Shown in pieces: positions 1 through 4,649 of a stretch of 8,463 nucleotides of DNA (the stretch's first letter is position 1; every line of letters starts with the position of its first letter). The notes under the pieces were generated by a model, which saw only the letters and a program-made list of their open reading frames with translations, ran no database searches and was not told the DNA's origin. The DNA is from Bacillota bacterium (GTDB taxonomy: Bacteria; Bacillota; Clostridia; Oscillospirales; Acutalibacteraceae), in NCBI GenBank assembly GCA_023458915.1, contig JAEWWM010000030.1:1-8463 (forward strand), in the 5' to 3' direction. Made by a program: the position numbers and the translations under genes.

Positions 1-1382
1 GTAACGTCATCATAATTTTTGGCTCTTTCATAAAGTTTTTTGCAAAGATTTTGCGGGCGTGTTGCAAGTGCGGAATTTTTTAATATTTTTTGTTTGTCTT
101 CTTTTGAAAACATAAAGGCGTTGCCGATGTATTTTTTTTCTGTTGGGAGCTCTCCGCGGATTATAAAACTTCTACCCCTGAATCTAAACGGTATTTTTTT
201 AACTAATTTTGAAAAAAAAGTCCGTGCCTTTTGAGGAAATATTTTTTGATACGAATCGAACACCCGGGGCTCGTTATAAATGGTATATCCGCCGAACAGC
301 TCGTCCGCGCCTTCGCCGGACAAAACAACTTTTACGTGTTCGCTGGCGAGTTCTGAAACAAAATAAAGTGCTATGCATGAAGGGTCTGCGAGAGGCTGAT
401 CCATAAAGTACTGCACTTTTTTGATTGACGACCAAAACTCTTCTGAGGAAATTAATTTAGAATAATGATTTATTCCGATTTTTTTTGCTAAATTTTGCGC
501 CAAAGTAACTTCGTTGTATTTTTCGCCGAAATCAAACCCGACTGTAAAAGCTTTTTGGTCTGTGAAGAAAGACGATACATAACTTGAATCCACTCCGCTC
601 GAAAGAAAGCATCCGACCTCTACATCGCTTATTCTGTGGGCTTTAACGGAATTTTCAAAAACTTTTTCGATTTCTAAAGATGCAGTTTCTAAATCCAGAT
701 CTTTGTTTATATTGTCGAACCTAGCTTCAAAATATCTTTTTATTTCTATTTCGCCGTTTTTATACCACAAAAAATGCCCCGGCATCAAACAATATATGCC
801 TTCAAAAAATGTTTCAGGAGGGACTGCATATTGAAACGAGAGGTAATTATCGAGCACTTTATAGTTAAACTTTTTTTCAAATTCAGGAAAAGCCAGAATG
901 CTTTTTATTTCGGAAGCATATATGAAATTATCCCCAATTTGTGCCCAATGGAGCGGTTTTATGCCAAAATGGTCCCGCGCCATGAAAAGGATTTTGTTTT
1001 CTCTGTTCCAAATGACAAAAGCGAACATTCCGCGGAGCTTTTGGAGTAAATCCTCACCCCATTCTTCAAACCCGTGAATTAAAACCTCAGAATCGGTTTC
1101 GGTGTAGAATTTATGATTTTTTTGAATGAGCTCTTCTTTTAATTCTTTGTAATTATATATTTCACCATTAAAAGTAAGAACGAGGGTGTTGTCTTCATTG
1201 TAAATTGGCTGTTTGCCGCCGCCGAGGTCAATTATGCTAAGGCGCCTAAAGCCCATAGCAATATTTTTATCTGCAAAATACCCGGCGCTGTCGGGCCCGC
1301 GGTGAATAATTAAATCGGTCATATTTTCTATTATTTTAGTTTTGTTGGCTATGTCCCCGGTAAATCCGCAAATCCCGCACAT
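1..1382 (-). CDS. asnB: Asparagine synthetase (glutamine-hydrolysing), N-terminal 460 residues, cut by window edge
   Basis: Makes asparagine from aspartate, glutamine and ATP in the cytoplasm. The translation reads open from ATG at 1382 to the window edge. Residues 2-7 are CGICGF, the Ntn-type class II glutaminase N-terminus in which Cys2 becomes the nucleophile. RGPDSAGY (28-35), FNGEIYN (71-77) and TDSEVL follow, all glutaminase-pocket motifs. The synthetase half has the ATP pyrophosphatase loop SSGVDSS (261-267), where SGG is the more usual form, and LSGEGADELFGGY (354-366). Family members are about 500-630 residues, so the C-terminal end lies outside the window. The start is fixed by AGGAGG (1390-1395) seven bases upstream and by the need for Cys at position 2. 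It diverges from secreted-protein gene A and has its own promoter. The family is certain. AsnB versus AsnO-type paralogues cannot be separated from a fragment. Confidence 0.96.
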   Translation of the reverse strand, partial: MCGICGFTGDIANKTKIIENMTDLIIHRGPDSAGYFADKNIAMGFRRLSIIDLGGGKQPIYNEDNTLVLTFNGEIYNYKELKEELIQKNHKFYTETDSEVLIHGFEEWGEDLLQKLRGMFAFVIWNRENKILFMARDHFGIKPLHWAQIGDNFIYASEIKSILAFPEFEKKFNYKVLDNYLSFQYAVPPETFFEGIYCLMPGHFLWYKNGEIEIKRYFEARFDNINKDLDLETASLEIEKVFENSVKAHRISDVEVGCFLSSGVDSSYVSSFFTDQKAFTVGFDFGEKYNEVTLAQNLAKKIGINHYSKLISSEEFWSSIKKVQYFMDQPLADPSCIALYFVSELASEHVKVVLSGEGADELFGGYTIYNEPRVFDSYQKIFPQKARTFFSKLVKKIPFRFRGRSFIIRGELPTEKKYIGNAFMFSKEDKQKILKNSALATRPQNLCKKLYERAKNYDDV

Positions 1383-1438
1383 TGTGCTGCCTCCTACAAG
1401 CATATGGTTAAATATATTTAATTTTTTATTCGCGGTTC

Positions 1439-1467
1439 ATTATAACATGCACTTATTAAACTTACAA
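1439..1467 (-). promoter_or_regulatory. Sigma-A promoter of asnB, extended -10
   Basis: On the minus strand there is TTGTAA (1467-1462), a 17-bp spacer and a perfect TATAAT (1444-1439). A TGT triplet directly before the -10 makes it an extended -10. The expected transcript start is near 1432, giving a leader of about 50 bases to the ATG at 1382. I see no attenuator or T-box in so short a leader. Sequence match only. Confidence 0.7.
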
Positions 1468-1494
1468 TTTTTTATAATAAATGCTTTTATTTAT

Positions 1495-1536
1495 TTTGCA
1501 TACTGAACCATAAAATTTGCATACTGAACCATAAAA
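1495..1536. repeat. Perfect tandem direct repeat, 2 x 21 bp
   Basis: Two identical, directly abutting 21-bp units (1495-1515 and 1516-1536), each containing TTTGCATACTGAACCATAA. Twenty-one bases is two helical turns, so both copies present the same face of the DNA, as paired protein-binding sites often do. They sit 28 bp upstream of the asnB -35 box and about 145 bp before gene A. A degenerate match to the inverted core (GGTTCA followed by TTAT and ATGCA) overlaps the asnB -10 at 1434-1451. Direct observation of the repeat; an operator role is inference. Replication slippage with no function is the alternative. Confidence 0.8.
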
Positions 1537-1681
1537 ATTTCTTCAACAACTGATAAATAAAATATCTGAAAATGAGAAAATGATATAACAGGTAAGAAAT
1601 AGCAACGTTTTTGAAAAGTATTATGGTAAAATAAATGTGCATGTACAAGGAATATATTTACAGAGGGGGAATTAAAATTTT
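1537..1681 (+). promoter_or_regulatory. Leader region of secreted-protein gene A
   Basis: No convincing consensus promoter was found here. Candidates are TATAAC (1584-1589, preceded by TGA) and TATTAT (1619-1624), both without a good -35. The Shine-Dalgarno GAGGGGG (1663-1669) is followed by an AT stretch to the ATG at 1682. The 19 bases before the ATG nearly match those before gene B (6996-7014), so translation initiation is conserved between the two paralogues. Confidence 0.4.
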
Positions 1682-2308
1682 ATGAAAAAGAGTTTATTTA
1701 AAAACAAAGTAATGGCAGTAGCCATGGCATCAGTTTTGGGATTTTCAGTTTTTGCACAAATGGGAGCGCCGGTAAATGCAGGAGATGGTAATGAAAGCAG
1801 TAGCAGCACTACAACAACTATTTCATTAGACAAATCTAAGATATTAAAGAAAATAAACGATATAATAAATTCTTTGCCGGATGATTGGGTTTTAACTTCA
1901 GGTGACTCAAAAGGTAAAAAGTTAGTTGACAAGTTTGATAAATTATTCTACAAGCTTTCCTATGAATTATTAATAGAAAAGATCTGGATTTTTTATGATA
2001 ATGCCCCCAAAAATTGCAATGACTGCAGACAAGCCTTATCATCAGAATTTTGCAATTATCACCTCGAATTCCAAAAAAGACTTTCTGAAATCAGAAAATT
2101 ATTTATCGATTACTGGGAAAGTTGCCATAAACTTAAAAGTAGTATCGATGATGAAAATTATATTAGTCCGCATTGTAATAAAGAGTATTTTAAGAAATTA
2201 GAAAATGATGCGCAAAAGTATGTTAAAGAATATAGAAAAGAGTTTATCGACACTGCAAAAAACCAGAACAATTCTAGTTCGAGTTCAAGCAGTTCAAACC
2301 AAAAATAG
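1682..2308 (+). CDS. Secreted protein A, conserved signal peptide with unique helical body
   Basis: Not a family I recognise; 208 residues. Residues 1-33 are a Sec signal peptide: a basic start (MKKSLFKNK), a hydrophobic stretch to about 25, and the cleavage-type end PVNA before Gly34. Residues 37-46 are a Ser/Thr linker (NESSSSTTTT). The mature part (47-193) is charged and probably alpha-helical, with five cysteines (112, 115, 124, 148, 165). Several have His close by (C124-N-Y-H, C148-H149, H164-C165), which could mean disulfides or a metal site. It ends in eight consecutive serines and NQK. The first 50 residues are 37/50 identical to protein B (7015-7473), and LSYE at 92-95 also matches B; otherwise the bodies differ. 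The gene is monocistronic and ends at the terminator at 2355. No lipobox, LPXTG or membrane anchor is seen, so it is probably released or held in the envelope. Function unknown. Confidence 0.85.
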   Translation: MKKSLFKNKVMAVAMASVLGFSVFAQMGAPVNAGDGNESSSSTTTTISLDKSKILKKINDIINSLPDDWVLTSGDSKGKKLVDKFDKLFYKLSYELLIEKIWIFYDNAPKNCNDCRQALSSEFCNYHLEFQKRLSEIRKLFIDYWESCHKLKSSIDDENYISPHCNKEYFKKLENDAQKYVKEYRKEFIDTAKNQNNSSSSSSSSNQK

Positions 2309-2354
2309 TATTTAAATTTTGCAAAGAAAAAATCATTGAGTAGCAGATAATTAA

Positions 2355-2395
2355 AACCACTCATCGACTAAGTGCAGATGAGTGGTTATTTTAAT
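2355..2395. terminator. Probably bidirectional terminator between gene A and spoVM
   Basis: A perfect 11-bp stem (AACCACTCATC at 2355-2365 with its complement at 2377-2387) and an 11-nt loop. T-rich sequence (ATTTTAATTTT) follows on the plus strand, and TTTTAATT follows on the minus strand. It lies 46 bases after the gene A stop and about 28 bases after the convergent spoVM stop, so it can serve both transcripts. Confidence 0.85.
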
Positions 2396-2414
2396 TTTAA
2401 AAATAATATTTATT

Positions 2415-2498
2415 TTAAAATTTTTCTTTTTTTATTCCAAATATTTTTCTAAGGAAAAAGCCTAAGAAACCGGGACTTTTAATGACAACAACTTTCAT
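2415..2498 (-). CDS. spoVM: SpoVM-like sporulation peptide, 27 aa
   Basis: A 27-residue peptide, close to the 26 residues of Bacillus subtilis SpoVM. It begins MKVVVIKSPGFLGFFLRK. Aligned without gaps to the B. subtilis peptide as I remember it, ten positions agree: M1, K2, I6, K7, P9, F11, L12, G13, R17, G21. Pro9 is the residue known to matter for placement of SpoVM on the curved forespore membrane. The rest is an amphipathic, basic helix, as expected for a peptide lying flat on a membrane and recruiting the coat ATPase SpoIVA. AGGGGG (2514-2509) lies ten bases before the ATG. It follows the 53-aa membrane peptide by 27 bases, in the same operon, and converges on gene A. In B. subtilis spoVM is under mother-cell control; I cannot see a clear sigma-E promoter here. 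Confidence 0.85.
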   Translation of the reverse strand: MKVVVIKSPGFLGFFLRKIFGIKKEKF

Positions 2499-2525
2499 CT
2501 TTTTAAAACCCCCTATGCATCAGAA

Positions 2526-2687
2526 TCAACATTTTATAAGTGCTACAGATAACACCACAAGTATTATAGAAATAACCACTATAATCAGAGATTCAGGAAA
2601 CAAAAATGAAAGCGTAAGCCCCAGTCCGAAAGCGAGTGATAATATTCCTTGCTGCTTATAGCCGCACATCATAGGGTTCACCGCCAT
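2526..2687 (-). CDS. Small membrane peptide upstream of spoVM, 53 aa
   Basis: Not a family I can name. After a short polar start (ATG at 2687, then two more ATGs at codons 6 and 7) comes CGYKQQ. One hydrophobic run follows (about residues 15-30, LSLAFGLGLTLSFLF), then a Pro-Glu-Ser turn and a second run (34-51) ending in Lys-Cys. This predicts a two-helix hairpin or one long membrane segment. The start is uncertain. GGAAG lies only a few bases before the first ATG, while GGCGGTG lies six bases before the Met6-Met7 pair, which may be the real start (about 47-48 residues). Its stop is 27 bases upstream of spoVM, so the two are probably co-transcribed, suggesting a sporulation-time membrane role. 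That link is inferred only from position. Confidence 0.65.
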   Translation of the reverse strand: MAVNPMMCGYKQQGILSLAFGLGLTLSFLFPESLIIVVISIILVVLSVALIKC

Positions 2688-3000
2688 TACTTCCGAAATA
2701 AATATGACTGAAACTTAATATTTTAAACTTCTCTTTTTACAGTATATTCTCGGGGTGGAAAAGTGTTATTTTAAGAGCATTTCTTGAGTAGTAGTTATTT
2801 AGCTTTTTCTCTTTTTGTTTGGCAATAGCGCATCGAAGGTATAAAGCCTACCCTAATCTCTTCCGTAACTAAAATTTAGTTCAGATAAAGAGTTTATGTT
2901 TATAGGAAAAGCTTTGAATTTAAAAGGGGCTATGCTCCTCTGACTTCTGTATTAAAATCATACTTTACTTTCGCATGTTGCTTTTGGAAAGAAGTCCGTT
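2688..3000. other. Intergenic region with no gene seen
   Basis: No supported ORF on either strand; short open stretches lack ribosome sites and family resemblance. On the minus strand, GAATATA (2749-2743) and TTTAAAAT (2727-2720), 15 bp apart, loosely resemble a sigma-E promoter for the spoVM operon. The -35 part is good, the -10 part poor, so I do not call it. A 15-bp near-palindrome AACTAAAATTTAGTT is at 2868-2882. A short stem with one mismatch followed by TTTT on the minus strand (about 2919-2937) could weakly terminate the XRE transcript. Confidence 0.5.
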
Positions 3001-3393
3001 TTATATTTTGCAGTTTATATCCGAAAGGGTTACAGCCGTCGCGATTTTAAGAGCGGAGGCTATTCTTTTTTTTTCAGCACCATTTATTGGTTCGCCATTG
3101 AACATTAGCCCCTCCTGAGTTTCAAGACAGCTTATAAAATTAGATATTACGCTGTAAATTTCAGAGCTTTCGTTAGTAGGTTTGGTGTCATCTTTAAGGT
3201 CGAGTATGTAATCTCCGCTGGCATCGAGCATACGGCATATTTTAGAAAGAGTATAGTTATCGGGCTCGCGGCGACCTTGTTCATACATCCCGACTGTTGA
3301 TGCAGAAACGCTAAGCTTGTCTGCCAGTTGTGCTTGAGTTAGACCGGATTTTAACCTTAAATGTTTTAGTTTGTTCCCTAAATTACTTTTAAT
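3001..3393 (-). CDS. XRE-family transcriptional regulator, apparent ATT start
   Basis: A DNA-binding repressor-type protein of about 130 residues. The Cro/CI helix-turn-helix is clear at residues 8-60: LRLKSGLTQAQLADKL is helices 1-2, SVSASTVGMYEQGRREPD is the turn and recognition helix, and then LSKICRMLDASGDYILDL. The C-terminal tail contains GLMFNGEPINGAEKKRIASAL, a pattern common in Firmicute phage- and ICE-type XRE regulators. Start choice: the frame has a TGA at 3402-3400 and no ATG, GTG or TTG before the domain. ATT at 3393-3391 lies nine bases after AAGGAG (3408-3403) and gives an ordinary N-terminus (M/I-KSNLGNKLKHLR). The only in-frame ATG (3288) would delete half of the helix-turn-helix. 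It is divergent from the 3835-4339 pair and has its own promoter with a palindrome on it, suggesting autoregulation. Alternatively, it is a gene that has lost its ATG. Confidence 0.85.
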   Translation of the reverse strand: MKSNLGNKLKHLRLKSGLTQAQLADKLSVSASTVGMYEQGRREPDNYTLSKICRMLDASGDYILDLKDDTKPTNESSEIYSVISNFISCLETQEGLMFNGEPINGAEKKRIASALKIATAVTLSDINCKI

Positions 3394-3588
3394 AGTTAAT
3401 CACTCCTTGAATACAGATTGTGTGTCAGGGTTGTCCAAAGTTACTGATTTTAATAATAACTGACCGATTCTTAATTGGTGTCGAAATTAAGCTCTCTGAG
3501 CGTTTATTTTTTATATAATGCGGTTAAAAATGACCTGAATTTTTGAGAGTAAAAGTTAATAAAATCTTGTCGAAGAAAATTAAATTGT
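3394..3588 (-). promoter_or_regulatory. Long 5' leader of the XRE gene with three Spo0A-box-like sites
   Basis: If transcription starts near 3588, the XRE mRNA has a leader of roughly 195 bases. In plus-strand orientation it holds TTGTCGAA at 3567-3574, a full match to the 0A-box consensus TTGTCRAA. GTGTCGAA at 3478-3485 has the core TGTCGAA with the first T missing. TTGTCCAA at 3431-3438 has one mismatch. Spo0A bound here would block the XRE transcript from inside the leader. The 7-base core is expected by chance about once in this window, so two within 90 bases is suggestive, not proof. Confidence 0.45.
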
Positions 3589-3594
3589 ATAATT

Positions 3595-3623
3595 ATTATA
3601 TCACTTACACATTTAGTGTGCAA
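3595..3623 (-). promoter_or_regulatory. Sigma-A promoter of the XRE gene
   Basis: Minus strand: TTGCAC (3623-3618), a 17-bp spacer and a perfect TATAAT (3600-3595), with TGA directly before it as an extended -10. Strong by sequence. The spacer and -35 are occupied by the TACACATTTA palindrome, so a protein bound there would shut the promoter off. Confidence 0.75.
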
Positions 3624-3633
3624 TAAATGTGTA
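3606..3633. promoter_or_regulatory. Candidate operator of the XRE regulator
   Basis: Perfect 10-bp inverted repeat: TACACATTTA at 3606-3615 and TAAATGTGTA at 3624-3633, with an 8-nt spacer. Within it, 3606-3620 reads TACAC-N5-GTGTG, the same spacing as the palindrome at 3806-3820 (TACAC-N5-GTGTA). It covers the -35 and spacer of the XRE promoter, the usual place for an autorepressor site. Direct observation of symmetry; the binding partner is inferred from proximity. Confidence 0.55.
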
Positions 3634-3693
3634 TAAATATACTTTTTAAAAAAAGTGCGCTTTTGTGTTATAATATTAAAAAATAAATTTATG

Positions 3694-3722
3694 TTGACTA
3701 ATTAATATACATATGATACTAT
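3694..3722 (+). promoter_or_regulatory. Sigma-A promoter of the small-gene pair
   Basis: TTGACT (3694-3699), a 17-bp spacer and TACTAT (3717-3722), with TGA directly before the -10. The expected start of transcription is near 3729. A second extended -10 (TGT then TATAAT at 3669-3674) lies 48 bp upstream but has no good -35. The two promoter regions (minus at 3595-3623, plus here) are about 70 bp apart, so one regulator could act on both. Confidence 0.65.
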
Positions 3723-3805
3723 GGTTTTGTGAATTCCAAAAAGGTAGGAGATGGGAGATTATAAACTTAAGATATTGTTAAGGTTTTTATTTTTTTGTGT
3801 TTTAC

Positions 3806-3820
3806 TACACGAAACGTGTA
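3806..3820. promoter_or_regulatory. Palindrome TACAC-GAAAC-GTGTA next to a ribosome site
   Basis: Fifteen-base palindrome with six-base perfect arms (TACACG and CGTGTA around AAA). It ends two bases before the AAGGAG (3822-3827) of the gene at 3835. As DNA it matches the TACAC-N5-GTGTR form inside 3606-3620 and may be a second regulator site acting as a roadblock. As RNA it would form a small hairpin beside the Shine-Dalgarno. Both readings are inference. Confidence 0.45.
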
Positions 3821-3834
3821 AAAGGAGAAGTGCC

Positions 3835-4068
3835 ATGTATTACGAAATATTGTCAAAGGAATATTTTAAAGAGGCGGAAATACTTAGGGAACATATAAAA
3901 ATACTCAGAACACAATATGTGAAGATCAGCGTTCAAAACGAAGAAGATGAGATGAAATACCGAATCGCTATCCTTTATACAATGTACCTGGATTTAGTAC
4001 ACACAGGTAAATATTTAATCAAAAAATGTGAGGTAATGAGAAGTGGGGAAAAACCTGTTTTTAGATAA
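3835..4068 (+). CDS. Small helical protein of unknown function, 77 aa
   Basis: Not recognised by name. The sequence is charged and helical throughout, with heptad-like leucine/isoleucine spacing (KEYFKEAEILREHIKILR) and a second helix (YRIAILYTMYLDLVHTGKYL). This suggests a small coiled-coil or adaptor protein. The ATG at 3835 follows AGGAG (3823-3827) by seven bases. An in-frame ATG at 3751 would give 105 residues with a hydrophobic N-terminal segment (ILLRFLFFCVLL). It has AAGG (3741-3744) six bases upstream and fits the promoter better in distance, so a longer or dual product cannot be excluded. The 3' end overlaps the next gene by 26 bases, so the two are translated together. Small proteins of this kind next to sigma-like regulators occur in clostridia, to my recollection; the function is not known. 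Confidence 0.65.
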   Translation: MYYEILSKEYFKEAEILREHIKILRTQYVKISVQNEEDEMKYRIAILYTMYLDLVHTGKYLIKKCEVMRSGEKPVFR

Positions 4069-4339
4069 ATTTACCGAATCTCTTATAAGTGTTTCAAATT
4101 ACAATAAAGAGCTTTTTGACGGCGAAGATGTAAACCATAAAAAAATGATAAATTCTTTAAAAAATATTATTAGCGGCGAGCTTACGCTAAATCAGCGCAA
4201 GTGCATTTTGCTTTACTATGGAGAAAGGATGAAAATGAAGGATATAGCAACCGAGATGGGTGTTGGCATTTCTACGATTTCAAGGCACATAAAAAAGGCG
4301 AAACTTCGCCTGGAAAAAACAATGCGATATTATTTTTAG
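4043..4339 (+). CDS. Sigma-70 region 4-like DNA-binding protein, 98 aa
   Basis: The C-terminal half is a sigma factor region-4 helix-turn-helix. SGELTLNQRKCILLYYGERM (about residues 47-66) is the region entering the domain, KMKDIATEMGV is the first helix, and GISTISRHIKKAKLRLEK is the recognition helix and tail. There is no region 2 (core binding and -10 recognition), so it is not a complete sigma factor. It is more likely a promoter-specific activator or an anti-sigma-like accessory, as with other stand-alone region-4 proteins. The GTG start at 4043 lies nine bases after GAGG (4030-4033), inside the end of the upstream gene, implying coupled translation. No terminator is visible after the stop. 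Confidence 0.75.
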   Translation: MGKNLFLDKFTESLISVSNYNKELFDGEDVNHKKMINSLKNIISGELTLNQRKCILLYYGERMKMKDIATEMGVGISTISRHIKKAKLRLEKTMRYYF

Positions 4340-4649
4340 ATTTTATCAGGAAATATATACAAAAATCACCATGATTTGAGGTAAATTTTTAAAAATCATC
4401 AATATATATGAACAAAAAATAAAATAATTCAAAAAAATCAATAAAAATACAGCGTACATTGACAACAAGGTGCACTGCTTCGCTAATATAATAAATTAAA
4501 TTTGAGAGTGTTTCTTGAGTAATTATTCTTGCATTTTTTCCGCCGTATGGTGAGAGAAAAGACCGCTAAAACATTACAAAATAAACACTTCAATTTTAAA
4601 TAAATCATTAATTATTCTAGAAATTTATTATTTTAGGTGGCGGTAGAAG
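4340..4649. other. Intergenic region holding the spoIIE promoter and leader
   Basis: Very AT-rich, with no supported gene on either strand. It holds the widely spaced TTGACA/TATAAT pair (4459-4492) and then about 150 bases of leader to the spoIIE start. A possible weak alternative promoter near the gene is TTCAAT, 18 bp, TATTCT, ending around 4618. Imperfect AT hairpins around 4370-4400 (TGATTT and AAATCA) might slow transcription but are not convincing terminators. Confidence 0.5.
4459..4492 (+). promoter_or_regulatory. Candidate Spo0A-activated promoter of spoIIE, 22-bp spacer
   Basis: Perfect TTGACA (4459-4464) and perfect TATAAT (4487-4492) with 22 bp between them, too far apart for ordinary sigma-A use. 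In B. subtilis, spoIIG and spoIIE have this kind of stretched spacing (22 and about 21 bp), and Spo0A~P activates from beside the -35. Read on the minus strand, the -35 region gives TTGTCAAT, one mismatch from the 0A-box TTGTCRAA. Alternative reading: TAATAT (4484-4489) as the -10 with a 19-bp spacer. Confidence 0.6.

Noticed and set aside
774..1049. Plus-strand 91-aa open frame, and other plus-strand frames within 40-406
   Set aside because: Antisense to the fully motif-supported asnB frame; no ribosome site or recognisable domain.
1495..1536. CRISPR-like repeat
   Set aside because: Only two units, directly abutting with no spacer, and no cas genes.
1672..1932. Minus-strand frame over the gene A signal peptide, and a similar one at 6969-7166
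   Set aside because: They resemble each other only because they are the reverse complement of the duplicated signal-peptide DNA; the plus frames have ribosome sites and signal peptides.
2821..3000. Possible transposase or gene remnant left of the XRE gene
   Set aside because: All frames are broken by stops within short distances and no family motif or terminal inverted repeat is seen.
3001..3288. XRE gene starting at ATG 3288
   Set aside because: It would begin within the recognition helix and remove helices 1-2; no Shine-Dalgarno there.
2775..4521. Shared TTTCTTGAGTA at 2780-2790 and 4511-4521 with loosely similar flanks (possible intergenic repeat)
   Set aside because: An 11-base match is expected by chance in AT-rich DNA of this size, and the flanks need several gaps.
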